Shown piece after piece: positions 31,612-43,300 of a DNA stretch of 64,000 nucleotides; within the stretch, counting starts at the first letter, position 1; each line of letters starts with the position of its first letter. Under the pieces are notes generated by a model. That model did no database searches. It worked only from the letters and a program-made list of their open reading frames with translations, and was not told the DNA's origin. Origin of the DNA: Astragalus membranaceus (taxonomy: Eukaryota; Streptophyta; Magnoliopsida; Fabales; Fabaceae); the NCBI GenBank assembly GCA_039519185.1, contig CM076849.1, positions 106,397,806 through 106,461,805 of the forward strand, in the 5' to 3' direction. The translations under genes and the position numbers were made by a program.

Positions 31612-33487
31612 GGGACCCCATTTGTACTCTTCATCCTTCCCTTGCTACTTGGTCTCTAGATTCGCCCTCTTCAATCAGTCTTGCATATATCGAGTTCTGA
31701 CAAACTCCTTTTACCCCAAGCTCTTTGCTTCCTTCCAAACCCAAATACTATTATTACATCCTCTGATACCGCTGTCTGATATGGAACCCCCACGAAGAAT
31801 GGATCCTCCAGAAAATTTCGTAGACATACAAGAGAGTGGTTTTTCCTCCATACTTGTGCACTGAGCCTCATCTTGCACTAAGTCTCCCACACTGACATAA
31901 ACAAGATTTCGAACTACTGGTGAAAATCTCTTTCTGCGTGATTTCGATCCTGCCTTATCCCCTACGAAGAAATATTTATGCTGCTTCTTGGATCGAATTC
32001 TACCTGACCGACCTGTTCTGATGCCTTTCTGGGTCTTTGGACTTAAATGGAGTTCTATTGGGCTTCCTGAAGATGAAAAGCCCAGACCGCCTTGAGATCC
32101 ATTAGAGAAAAGAACATGGACTTGCGCTGGCGTTTGGGTAGAACTAAATTTGCCCTCACATCCCTCTGCTTGCGTCCCATTATCGTTCGGATCTTACTAG
32201 ATTGAATCAACGAGTTACTCACGTGTGTTAAACGAACCGCACTCCTCCAAATTCAAAGATAAGTCATTCCTACAATCATGCGACTTATGCCCCACATCAG
32301 AAACTTCCATTCCCAAGTTATTCCTTACCTCATAAATAGGATTATTTGAATTTGAACAATTCTCTTTGGATTCACAATGACGAGAATTCTTTCCAAATCA
32401 GTTACTATCATCTTGATCGTCCAAGATATCAACGTCTCTCAGCGAATCTGCCCACCTCTGATCATCCTCTGATCACTCATTTTCGGAACAAGACGAAGAA
32501 TGATTTTTGGCTACTAGAATGCTCCATTGCATAGGTCCGCATCAACCCTCCACCATCCTTATGTCATACACATTATCATTGATTTTAACCTTTACAACTC
32601 TATTAATGGGTTCCTAAAGACGAGATCGGACCAAAACTCTAGCTACATCCATAGCTTTTCTATAACTGGAGTTGTCGTCCATGTACAAGTAGGTGCCAAA
32701 AGATTATGTTAATGCCGTGAAGAACTTCGGGGTCCAAGCTTGTAACAAAACACCAAAACACCACACCCACAATAACCTTTCATTGTCTATCACATCCGGC
32801 TTCCTTGGTTTGATATCCTTGAACCATTGATCCCACCAAGCTTTTGCTTCAGTCACGAATTCAACTACATCTTCCTCGTCTCTACCTTCCAAAAGGGCTA
32901 GGTTGGCTCCTAGTGGAGTGACCTTTACTGCAAAGACTCCTTGTCTAGAGAACTCATCCTGGATATGATAAGTCATCCCTGGGTAAATCACCTCGCCCAC
33001 CATCGCCTTCTGTAAGCTTGCAACATACTCTGCAAACGGAGTAAGATGAGATCAACTTGACCGCGATCAACCAAACTAGGAATAGCCATCTCCTTAATAA
33101 TACCCTCCCTCCTCACCTTTCCCAAATCAGATTTAGGTCTCCATTGCTGCCTAATAGGTTTGACCGTCTCCCTCTTCGTATGTTCTTGCTTAGCTACTGT
33201 TGTTGTCCTCTCGTATCTTGGTGAGTTAACAAACAGCTTCAAATGCTCAATAAAGATGTTATCAAGCTTCAAAGCGAGTCGTTCCGGTTCTGTCACCGCC
33301 TTGTATCGAACAAAACCAAATCTCATACCCCCTTGTTTCTTCTCGGTGGGATCACCACATCTTGAACCTCACCATATTCCCCAAATATTGACAACAGATC
33401 TCTAGCATATAAAGATCTCTTAGCAATATCCACTGTTGAATGCCTCTGTGAATCTACTCTTCTCCTTCGTCTACCCATTACCACACT
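31612..33487 (-). pseudogene. LINE ORF1: RRM and DUF4283-like region
   Basis: Upstream of ORF2 on the minus strand. It begins after the solo LTR with VVMGRRRRRVDSQRHSTVDIAKRSLY and an RRM whose RNP1 motif reads RFGFVRYK (about 33310), preceded by a frameshift near 33330. After a linker comes VTPLGANLALLE, WWDQWFKDI and LLWVWCFGVLLQAWTPKFF, the DUF4283-like part common in plant LINE ORF1. ORF1 proteins bind element RNA. The C-terminal 1.1 kb (32700-31612) is broken by stops and only weakly readable. Confidence 0.75.
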
Positions 33488-34106
33488 CCAGCTGTAACAC
33501 CCCTTTTCTAATAACCTTACTATTTAATAAAATCAGAGTTTCTTTTTTTTTTTTTTGAAAACAATCTAAGCGAGTGCTACACTTACTCCATTAAATCAAC
33601 AACTTCAATTTTCATAGTTCAATTAAAAACCACAAGATACATAGCACCATGAAATACCGTTTAGTTCACATCAACCAAACACAGTCACTACCGCAGCGGA
33701 ATAATAATAAGTTCGAAAACAAAACCAATACATCACCAAAAATAGTCTAACAGTATAAAGACAATAACACTTAAGCATAAGACGCCCCCCCGGTGCTACG
33801 TATCAGAGCATGACACTTCCTACCAAACGAAGGCATAAGGGTAACCTTCACTCGTTATTACCTGCACGTTGCCGACATAAGAAGCAACATAAAAGCAGTA
33901 GGGTGAGTCTCTTTTCATAATTAATGACATATGGAAATAAGCACTGCATAGGAAAAGGTAACTAGGCACACCGATTCACCACAATGGCAACAACCACATC
34001 AAAATTACATTTCCAAACAGCACTACACAATATATGGTTATGCATGAAATGCAACCCAAACTCCACGGGCACATGCATGTCGGATCCGTCATCAAATACA
34101 AATAGG

Positions 34107-34320
34107 CCGTAGCCTCTGCTCACTAAATAAAATTAGGCCGAAGCCTCTGCTCACCAATAATGCACATGTTTCATGAGATGCTATGGAAATGCACCACAAC
34201 ACACCACACAATTCATCAATTCACCATTTAATTCAACTCACCATTGTATTCATATTCTCACCATTGTATTAATCAGCTCACCAATTAAAATTAGGCCGAA
34301 GCCTCTGCTCACCAATCACA
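34107..34320. repeat. short direct repeats aggccgaagcctctgctcac
   Basis: Three close copies (starting at about 34107, 34136 and 34292; the first reads aggccgtagcc) lie within CA-rich sequence rich in 'ctcacca' words inside the solo LTR. Confidence 0.7.
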
Positions 34321-34605
34321 CCATAATACACTCACCAACTCAACCCACCACTCACACCAACACCAATTTCAATTAGGCCAATTTAGGATTTGACACAGCG
34401 TAGGAGAAAATGTATAAAATTTGCAATTAGACACCTTGAACAACTTCTGTCCAGAACCACCAGTAAAATAATTCATTTTTACATAAAACCAAAACATTTG
34501 GATAGACACTGAAATTAGCTTCGAAATGCATTTTGAACCGTCAAATTTGGATAACCGAGTCAAAAGTTATGATTAAAACAAAATCGGAAAAATACTTAGC
34601 CATTC

Positions 34606-35270
34606 TGGAAACTGGCGCCCAGGCACTGAGCGCCCAGGAACAACACAGGATTGGCGCATAGGCGCTGGGCGCCCAGGAACAGCAACACTGGCCTGGCGCA
34701 GGAACTGGATCAGGGGAACACGGCGCCCAGGCACTAGGCGCCTTGGCAAAACACGCAAGAAAACTCCTTTAGCTTCGAAACTAATTTTGCACGAGCCAAA
34801 TACTCAGAATATGAGAACCCAACAAAAATTTTGGCAAAATGTGACACGCATATTTGGCACCCATGGACTAGGCGCCTAAGGCCAGGACAGACCACAACTC
34901 CTATGACTCCAAAAATTATTTTGCACGAGCCATTTAACTTGGACATGAAAACCCAGTATCAATTTTTGCAAAATGAACAACAGAAGGTTGGGACCCTTGG
35001 CGCCCATGGCACAAGGAACACTGTCAAATTTTGACCCAACACCTGAAACTGACTCTTTTTGTGCCCAGGAACTCCCATACCAAATTTGAAAGCAAACCGA
35101 GCATCCAATCTCCGGGACCCTCGGCTCCCATGGTGCCTAGACACGAGCAACACAATTCTGCAACACAGTGGCGCAGACAAGGGAACCCGGCGCCCAGTGT
35201 CTAGACACAGAACCAGACACAGGCAACACAGACACAGTACATGGGCGCCTGGTTCCCAGGAGCTAGACAC
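34606..35270 (-). repeat. GGCGCC-rich dispersed palindromes in the solo LTR
   Basis: Repeated GGCGCCCAGG, GGGCGCCCAGG and ctaGGCGCC words cluster at 34613-34745 and recur at 34870, 35000, 35190 and 35245. They are related in sequence to the arrays in the 11349 element and in the 37651 element. Confidence 0.75.
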
Positions 35271-36078
35271 AGACTTAGACAGAATTTCCAGCAACACCCA
35301 AACTCCCTAGGAGCCTAAAGAGCCAACCAAATTCGAGTTCCTCACCACCAAAAATTCCCAAATTAAATCTCCAACCTTAATTTATCAATATAAGACTGAC
35401 CATCATGTTTTTCACCAAAATTTCATTCAATCATAACATCAAACAATGGGCATGCTCAATTCTTATTGTGTATAATTCAACACCCAATCAAACATATCTT
35501 TGCACAATTAAAATTCAGCATAGCCACAACATCAAAATACACAATTCATTCAAGAAAATCACTCTAAAACCTAACCCTATACGATACTCATCACATACAC
35601 TATTAAAGACGAAAAGAAGAGCCCCCTAACCTTATGGAAGTCGAAATTACTAGGCAAGGCTCCAAGGAATTGTAAGACACCAACAAGCTTTCCCTCCTCC
35701 TTGGGTGCTCCACGAAATTCCTCTCCCTTCCTCTTGTAACCGTCGCCTCCTCTCCTTTCTCACTCTCTCCTTCGCAAGTTTCTTTTCTCTTCTCTTCTCT
35801 CCTCTCCTCGAATTCTTTTCTTTCTTTTTGGGTGGAATAAGTGAAATGAAAACTAACCCACAAGACCCCTAAGTGATTCGAGCTCTATGACTAGCTAATG
35901 GGTCATGGGCTTACTTGTGGATCATGGGCCCCAATGCACCACCTAATTCGTGGCCACGCCTCCTAAATAAATAAAATAAATTAAATCCTGACTTAGTTAA
36001 TTAAATTAGATAAATGTTGTAAGCCTTAAATAAATTAATTAAATAAATAATTAAATTATTTTGGGGCGTTACACCAGC

Positions 36079-36379
36079 CTTCCCCTTCTTCCCCCTTGCT
36101 TTCGGTATTGTGTTCAAAAATCTGCCTACCTTCTCTGCCTTCTCCTTCCCTTGGAGTCGGCCTTCTTCCATATCTGAAGGAATGATAATTGCAAACCTTG
36201 CGATCTGAAAAACTCCTAAAGCCCCCTTGTCTCCAACCACTAAAAGCGTAGCCTTCCCATCTCCCCTTGTTTCTTCTCAATTCCTCTCCTCTCCACCATA
36301 GCCTCCCTCTAGAAGGGTTTCGCTGGAGACCCCCTCTTACGCCATACGCTCCCCCGCTCTCGCTGTACACTCCCCCTCT
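36079..36379 (-). pseudogene. LINE ORF1 N-terminal region
   Basis: Continuation of ORF1 beyond the solo LTR. The minus strand reads a Gly/Arg-rich start (MRGGVYSESGGAYGVRGG) followed by basic residues, the low-complexity N-terminus often preceding an RRM. Its stop-free frame to the LTR border supports it as the original start of ORF1. I see no promoter upstream; 36383-36526 is AT-rich with no gene. Confidence 0.6.
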
Positions 36380-36536
36380 CATCTAGGTTGTAGTATTGAT
36401 TGATTAGGTAATATAGAATAATTTAATTTACTTGAAAAAACTAACTACGTTGAAAACAAAATAATGTGTTGCAATAGTAACAAAAACATATCAACTTAAT
36501 ATAAGTTATACTTTTTTTTAACAACTAATATACGTT

Positions 36537-37253
36537 TTTTTGTCATAGCATCTGGGGTTGGCAAAATAAGGAGCATCATGAAGAGGATTATCATCGTCCC
36601 ATGTATCCATGGAGAGTGATTCTTGCGATGTCAATAGAGTATGAGAGGATAGCGTTGGATCTGCATGCGAAGCATACAAGGCCTAAGATCACCTCTCATA
36701 TCAAATGGATCCCTCCGAATGTGGGTTGGATCAAGCTTAATACAGATGGTTCAAGCAAGCGTGGTTTTATCGTGGCAGGGTGTGGAGGTCTTCTCTGGAG
36801 ACATGACGGCAGTTGGATTTGTGGTTTTTCTAAGAAACTTGGGTCCTATAGCACTTATGTTGCGGAGCTCTGGGAAGTTCTTGAAGGGCTTCAGATTGCG
36901 CTCCAAATGGGTTTTAAGCAGGTTGTGATTAACGTTGATTCGGAGCTTGTTGTCAATAGCATCAACAAAGGCAATTTGGGGAGTGTTGATGGTTGGGGAC
37001 TCTTACGCAAGATTCATCGTATCACTCAAAATGACTGGGAGCTTGAGTTTCGTCATAGCTATCGGGAGGCAAACGCTTGTGTCGATGCCCTTGCCAATAT
37101 GGCTTGTGGTCAAGATAACATTTTTAGGTTACATACTTCTATTCCACCTCAGTTGGAATCTTTAGTGTTGGCTGATATTATTGGAGTCTTTATCCTCGTG
37201 TAATTTCGTTGTATTTTTCTTTCGTGCTTCGGCCCTCTCTTCAACCAAAAAAA
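36537..37253 (+). mobile_element. 5'-truncated LINE with poly-A and target duplication
   Basis: The insert is bounded by aatatacgtt at 36527-36536 and again at 37254-37263, after a poly-A of nine (ccaaaaaaaaa). This is the signature of target-primed reverse transcription. The tail cgtgcttcggccctctcttc before the A-run resembles other plant LINE 3' ends. The body is only about 0.7 kb and encodes RNase H. Confidence 0.85.
36549..37203 (+). CDS. LINE-encoded RNase H domain (open fragment)
   Basis: The frame is open from the 5' truncation (SIWGWQNKEHHEEDYHRP) through a Met at 36601 to TAA at 37201-37203. It contains the RNase H fold with catalytic residues visible: KLNTDGSSKRGF (Asp), YVAELWEVLEGLQIAL (Glu), VVINVDSELVVNSI (Asp) and FRHSYREANACVDALANMA (His and Asp). 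It is the C-terminal domain of ORF2; the RT is missing. It is undamaged, so the insertion is likely recent, but it has no evident function alone. Confidence 0.8.
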
Positions 37254-37263
37254 AATATACGTT

Positions 37264-37650
37264 ATACTTGTCAAACGATATTCACGATCCACTTCAACGA
37301 AAATAATTATGAACGGTATTTATAATCCGATGGTAAGTATATAGTGACAAGTAGTTCAAAATAGTATAATGAGCATTGTTGTCAAACTCACGAGTTAACT
37401 CGCACGAGTCTACGAGTTTACTCCCCCAAAACGAGTCAAATTCCATGTAGAATCGCAATTGCTGTAAACTCGGGGTAAACTCGCATAAAATCGGGTAAAC
37501 TTGTTCAGACTCGCATAGACTCGCGGGTTAGAGACTGATTCCACGAGTCTACTTACAATTGCTAGAAAATACCAAAATGTTGTGAAGGATATTGTTTCTC
37601 TCATCTTTTTAAGGACCCATGTATCATACACCTTGATTCTTTTTCTTTAT
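37264..37650. repeat. ACTCG-rich stretch, possible DNA-transposon end
   Basis: From about 37378 (ttgtcaaactcacgagttaa) to 37555 the words ACTCG, CGAGT and GAGTCTAC recur about fifteen times in both orientations (cacgagtctacgagtttact, ctcgcatagactcgcgggtt). This looks like the subterminal region of a DNA transposon. No transposase is visible, and the other end may lie beyond the 37651-47593 insertion. No gene is seen. Confidence 0.45.
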
Positions 37651-37899
37651 TGATAGCCCCGCAAGTGCACGGGTCGTATCGCGTAATAAAAGAGTATCGG
37701 TCCACAGGGAGAGCCTAAGTGAATACCAATTTAATTTTTCAAAGTTTGATTAACTGAAAAGAAAGTGTTTTTAGAAAGAAAGAATGTTTTAGTAAAGTCT
37801 AGTCACTCATGATCATTGTAGACAAAAGAGGAGAAAAGGAAATAAAAGAAGAAAACATAAAGTTAAATAGCGAGAAATAAAAGAAAGCGGTAAATTGCA

Positions 37900-38480
37900 A
37901 AATTATAAATAGCAGAATTGTAAATGACAAGAGAATAAAAGTGCAAGAAAAATAAATAGCAAGGAAGTAAATGACTTGGAAAATAAAGGTGCAAGAAAGT
38001 AAATAGCAAGGAAAATAAAATGGCAAGAAAGTAAATAGCAAGGAAAATAAAAGAGCGAGAAAGTAAAAAGCGAGAAAGTAAAGAGCAAGGAAAATAAATG
38101 ACTTGGAAAATGTAAAGGGCAAAAAAGTAAATAGCAAGGAAAATAAATGACTTGGAAAATCAAAGGGCGAGAAAGTAAATAGCAAGAAAAATAAATGACT
38201 TGGAAAATGTAAAGGGCAAGAAAGTAAATAGCAAGGAAAATAAATGACTTGGAAAATAAAAGGGCAAGAAAGTAAATAGCGAGGAAAATAAAAGAGCGAG
38301 AAAGTAAAGAGCGAGAAAGTAAATAGCAAGGAAAATAAATGACTTGGAAAATGTAAAGGGCAAGAAAGTAAATAGCAAGGAAAATAAAAGAGCGAGAAAG
38401 TAAAGAGCGAGAAAGTAAAGAGCGAGAAATTAAAGGGGCAATAAAGTAAAGGAGCAAGAATTAAAAGGGCAAGAAAGTAA
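37900..38480 (-). repeat. minisatellite in the 3' LTR
   Basis: Variable-order repeats of short words such as caagaaagtaaatagc, aaggaaaataaatgacttgg and gcgagaaagtaaagagcg. In the other orientation they give long but meaningless Phe/Leu/Ser-rich frames of about 200 residues in three frames at once. Confidence 0.88.
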
Positions 38481-38595
38481 ATAAACAAGAATCATAAAAA
38501 CATGAAGAGTAAATTGAAGTCATGAATGTTTAGAGAGCCTTTGTCATTGATTTTCTAACAAAATTCAAGCTTCGTTACAAGTGAGGGTCAAGCCT

Positions 38596-38604
38596 CTATT
38601 TATA
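38596..38604 (-). promoter_or_regulatory. TATA box in the 3' LTR
   Basis: TATAAATAG on the minus strand, in the context TTTTCCTATAAATAGAGGC. The same context occurs in the 5' LTR at 46837-46845 and in the solo LTR at 51096-51104. Confidence 0.75.
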
Positions 38605-38850
38605 GGAAAATATGAGGGAGGGGCAAAATAGTAAATTACAAGTTTTGGCAAAGATATGGTCATCAACAAGTGGGCAAGGCAAAGCCATCAACAAGTGGGC
38701 AAAAATATCTATCAACAAGTGGAGAAAGCAAAGCCATCAACAAGTTGACAAAGGGCTTAGGTTGAGGGCAAAATGGTCAAAAAGAAGAAAAAAATCAAGT
38801 TGGCAAAGGTGGCCATCAAAAGCTGGCCGTAGCCAAATTTTCCAGCATTT

Positions 38851-39150
38851 TGGCGCCCATGGCGCCCATGCCAGCGCCTGTTCCTGCGCCTAGTTGCTGT
38901 GCTGCGCCTGTGTTGCGTTTTTGGCGCCCATGGCGCCCATGCCTGCGCCAGTTTTGCGCCTAGTTGCTGTGCTGCGCCTGTGTTGCGTTTTTGGCGCCCA
39001 TGGCGCCCATGGGTCCCTGTTTTGCGCCAGTTTGGCCAGTTTTCTCTTGTTTTGGGTTTTTGGGGCCCATGGCGCCCTGGGGTCCCTGTCTTGCGCCAGT
39101 TTTGCCAGTTTTCTCCTGTTTTGGGTTTTTGGGGCCCTTGGCGCCCATGA
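38851..39150 (-). repeat. GGCGCCCATGGCGCCC array in the 3' LTR U3
   Basis: Repeats of the palindromic word GGCGCCCATGGCGCCCATG alternate with tgcgcctagttgctgtgctg, in three units of roughly 75-85 bp. It lies about 250 bp upstream of the TATA box in element orientation. The unit structure differs from the 5' LTR. Confidence 0.88.
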
Positions 39151-39352
39151 GGGTGTCTAGTGCCTTAAAAATTGCTCCTCCTCAAATATTTCCTTTTTTC
39201 TTCATTTTAGCTCATATTTTCTCTTTTGCTTCAAAATAAAACCTGAAAATAAAAAGTAAACATTTGCAGTAAAATAGATCAAAAATATAATTAAAATACT
39301 AAAAAGACTTAATAAAATAACTATTTAAAAGACTCTAAAAATAGACTTATCA

Positions 39353-39745
39353 AACTCCCCTATGCTTGAACCTTTGCTTGTCCTGAAGCAAAAACAGTGT
39401 AAATCTTTAGGCCAATTCTGAAGGAAAATTATTTTCATATCGAAACCTTAAATGAACTGTGGGGCAATTCTAACACTTTGGTTTGAGAGCTACTATTTTG
39501 GGCTTCTTGTGGAATTGAGAGACAACTTTAAAGTATCAGTATTCTAGAGAGGATATCAATGTCATCATAGAACCGGTTCCCCAACATTCTTAAGCTTGGG
39601 TCCTCCACTTACTAAGACCGGGTCTCAAAGGAGGGTCTTTATACGTTTGGTATTTCAAGCATTTTTCTTTTCTTTTTGATTTTATATGCTAACCATTTAT
39701 TTTGACATTTAAAATGCACTAACTTTTGTATTTTTGAATTGGTTT

Positions 39746-39810
<65 letters not shown>

Positions 39811-40372
39811 GCTTGATACCCCAACTCAGATGTTTTTCTCCAGTAACCGCGCATCTAGTAAATGTCACCAAGAGAACCAGGTTACTAGTTTCTTTTCAGT
39901 CCCTCTAATTGTATTAATAACTGAAAACAGTCTTAATAGTGTGTGTGTGTGAAAAAGCCCTAGAAGTAGAAATCGAACCATGATATAATTTTGTTGTTCC
40001 CAACCAGTCCACCTAGATGATTGCTAATGAAAAAATGAAAAAGAAAGGCTTATCTAAAACATGCTTAGGGTTCACAAAGTTTCGTGATGGAGGGAGCAGA
40101 TACAACTCAAAGTACAAAAAGATAAAAACTTGGCAAAGCAATAAAGACATTCCTAATAAAAGTAATAAAATACCCCCCCATGCTTGGACTAGGCATTGTC
40201 CTCAATGATTTTTCAAATAAAACAAAAGGGGTTAGGAGAGCTCACCTGGCTGTCTGGTTCAGGATACTCGGCCCTGGGGTATTTTATTTTTCAACAAATC
40301 GAAATAACATTAAGCCGTGGGTTGCCTCCCACGCAGCGCTCTTTTAACGTCACTAGCTTGACGATCAAAATT
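39353..40372 (-). other. 3' untranslated region and polypurine tract
   Basis: About 1 kb between the end of pol and the 3' LTR. The purine tract agcataggggagttt (39353-39368 on the minus strand) adjoins the LTR. An (AT)n microsatellite of about 45 bp followed by T20 lies at 39749-39811, and (GT)5 at 39941-39950. No gene is seen. Confidence 0.75.
39749..39811. repeat. (AT)n microsatellite with adjoining T-run
   Basis: Uninterrupted at-repeats of about 22 units, then about 18 T. Readings such as IYIYIYIY in this place are products of the repeat. Confidence 0.95.
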
Positions 40373-43300
40373 TCAATTGGGATCCTGCAGAACTAAACTA
40401 GTTTCTTTCTCAATTGGGTCACCAATTAAATAATTTTTCAACCTTTGACCATTGACTTTAAACGATCCGGTTTTCTCGCTCCAGATCTCTACAGACCCGA
40501 AGGGGTAAACCTTACGGATTTCAAAAGGACCGGACCATCTTGACTTTAATTTTCCCGGAAAAATTTTTAGCCTGGAATTAAACAATAACACCAGGTCACC
40601 CTCCTTGAATTCTCTACGAATAATACGCTTATCATGCCAATTTTTTGTTCTTTCTTTGTAAAGTTTGGCATTCTCATAAGCATCCATTCGCAATTCTTCC
40701 AATTCGTTTAGTTGGAGTTTTCTTTTTTCTCCGGCTAATTCCATGTTCAGGTTAAGGCGTTTAATTGCCCAGTAAGCTTTGTGCTCTAGTTCTACCGGAA
40801 GGTGGCAAGACTTCCCATAAATTAATTTGAAAGGAGTCATTCCTATGGGAGTCTTGTACGCAGTCTGATAAGCCCAGAGAGCATCATCGAGCTTTACCGA
40901 CCAGTCCTTTCTCGAGGTCGAAACAGTTTTTTCTAAAATACTTTTAATTTCTCTGTTCGATACCTCAACCTAACCGCTTGTTTGAGGGTGATAAGGCGTT
41001 GCAATTTTGTGCCTCACTCCAAACTTTTGCAGTAACATTTCAAAATGTTTTGAGATGAAATGGGATCCTCCGTCTCTTATGACAACACGAGGGACCCCGA
41101 ATCTTGGAAAAATTATTTTTTTGAAAAGTTTTATCACTACTTTTGCATCCTTTGTAGGAGAAGCAATGGCTTCGATCCATTTTGACACATAGTCAACGGC
41201 TACCAGAATATATTGGTTTCCAAAAGAAGAAGGAAACGGTCCCATGAAATCGACACCCCAGACGTCGAAAATTTCAACCTCTAAGATATTATTTAAGGGC
41301 ATTTCATTTCTTTTTGAAATATTTCCGGTGCGTTGACACTGGTCGCATTTAGAAATGAATTGATGCGTGTCTTTAAAAAGGGACGGCCAATAAAAACCAG
41401 ATTGAAGAATTTTCGTAGCAGTTTTTGAAGAACTGGCATGGCCGCCATAGGAAGAAGAATGACAATGGTATAGAATGTTACTTACCTCTTCTTCCGGAAT
41501 GCATCTTCTGAACACCCCATCTGCTCCCCTTTTAAAAAGCAGTGGCTCGTCCCAGTAATACTGTTTAAGATCGTGGAAGAATTTCTTCTTCTGCTGATAA
41601 TTTAAATCTGGGGGGAGTACTCCTGCTGCAAGGTAGTTTACAAAATCTGCATACCATGGTGCTTCAGTTTTGCCCAATGAGAAGAGTTGATCATCCAAAA
41701 ATGCATCATTAAGTGGCAACTCTTCTTCTTTTGTTCCTTGTAGACGGGACAAATGATCAGCCACAACATTTTCAACGCCTTTTTTATCCCTTATTTCAAG
41801 ATCAAATTCTTGTAGGAGTAAAACCCATCGGATCAATCTCGGCTTAGCATCTTTTTTGTTTAACAAATATTTTATGGCCGAGTGATCAGTAAAAATGATG
41901 ATTTTTGAACCTACCAAATATGATCGAAATTTATCAACGGCAAAAACTACCGCCAATAATTCTTTTTCAGTTGTGGCGTAATTCATTTGTGCCTCGTCTA
42001 AGGTCCTGCTCGCATAGTATATGGCATGCAATTTTTTTTCTTTTCTTTGTCCCAGGACTGCCCCAACTGCATAGTCGCTTGCATCGCACATTATCTCGAA
42101 CGGAAGATTCCAGTCTGGTGGCTGTATGATCGGGGCAGTAACTAAAGCCTTTTTCAACCTGTTAAAAGCTTCAAGACAAAGATCGTTAAAAATAAATGCT
42201 GCATCCTTAAGGAGCAGACTTGTCATAGGTTTTGAAATTTTTGAGAAGTCTTTTATGAACCGGCGGTAGAAACCCGCATGGCCTAAAAAGCTTCTCACCT
42301 CTTTTACTGTGGTGGGAGGTAGCATTTTTTCAATCACGCCAATTTTTGCACGATCTACCTCAATACCTCTATGAGAAATTAAGTGCCCTAGGACAATTCC
42401 TTCATTAACCATGAAATGACACTTTTCCCAGTTTAGAACCAGGTTTACCTTTTCACATCTCTCTAAGACTTTTTCCAGATTGGCTAAACAGTTTTCAAAA
42501 TTTGAGCCATGGACGGAAAAATCATCCATAAACCCTTCCATTATGTTTTCAACAAAGTCTGAGAATATGGACATCATACACCTTTGAAAGGTAGCAGGAG
42601 CATTACATAGACCAAAGGGCATCCTTCTATAGGCATAAGTGCCAAAAGGACATGTGAAAGTTGTTTTTTCTTGGTCGCTAGGGTGGATGGGAATTTGGAA
42701 AAATCCCGAATAACCATCCAAATAGCAGAAATGCGAGTGCTGTGCTAACCTTTCTAGCATTTGATCAATGAACGGGAGAGGGAAGTGATCTTTCCGGGTA
42801 GCTTTGTTAAGCTTCCTGTAATCGATACACATTCTCCATCCCGTAATTGTCCTTGTGGAAATGCATTCGTCCTTCTCAATTATAATAACTGTTAAGCCTC
42901 CCTTTTTGGGCACTACTTGAACAGGACTAACCCACTTACTATCGGAAATAGGATATATTATCCCAGCATCAAGGAGTTTTAAAACTTCCTTTTTAACAAC
43001 CTCTTTCATGTTTTGGTTTAATCTTCTTTGATGCTCGATAGAAGGTTTATAGTCCTCTTCCAGTAGTATTCTGTGTATGCAGATTGACGGATTTATTCCT
43101 TTAATGTCCTCAATAGTATACCCAATGGCTTTGGGATACTTTTTGAGAACATTAAGCAACTTTTCAGTCTCATTTGGTTTCAAACTTGCATTCACAATTA
43201 CTGGAAAAGTAGAATCAGGGCCAAGAAACTCATACCTGAGAGATGATGGTAAGGGCTTCAGTTCTATTTTTGGTGTTTCTTTTGGGAGAGGTCGAGGTTT

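Larger units (their letters stand above)
33493..36073 (-). mobile_element. solo LTR of a Tekay-like element in the LINE
   Basis: On the minus strand it begins TGTAACGCCCCAAAATAATT, like the LTR at 11349, and ends GGGGTGTTACA: 2581 bp. The target duplication ccagc is perfect (33488-33492 and 36074-36078). Its body contains a GGCGCC-rich block (34606-35270) and a repeated phrase aggccgaagcctctgctcac (34107-34320). The LINE ORF1 reads up to both borders. No internal region remains. Confidence 0.88.
37651..39352 (-). repeat. 3' LTR of the complete Athila-like element
   Basis: 1702 bp. In element orientation it holds a U3 with the GGCGCC-rich array (39150-38851), a TATA box (38604-38596), and a purine/pyrimidine-biased minisatellite (38480-37900). 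It ends in ...CTTGCGGGGCTATCA. Confidence 0.93.

Noticed and set aside
31445..31864. 139-residue plus-strand frame over the LINE
   Set aside because: It is antisense to the LINE ORF1 end and endonuclease start, which read coherently on the minus strand.
37799..38488. Overlapping minus-strand frames of 180-230 residues rich in Phe, Leu, Ser, Tyr (also at 45978-46729)
   Set aside because: They lie in the LTR minisatellite; three frames are open at once because the repeat units lack stops. No domain and no separate start signal.
39639..39952. Frames containing runs of Ile-Tyr on both strands (also 55821-56091)
   Set aside because: They are translations of (AT)n microsatellites.
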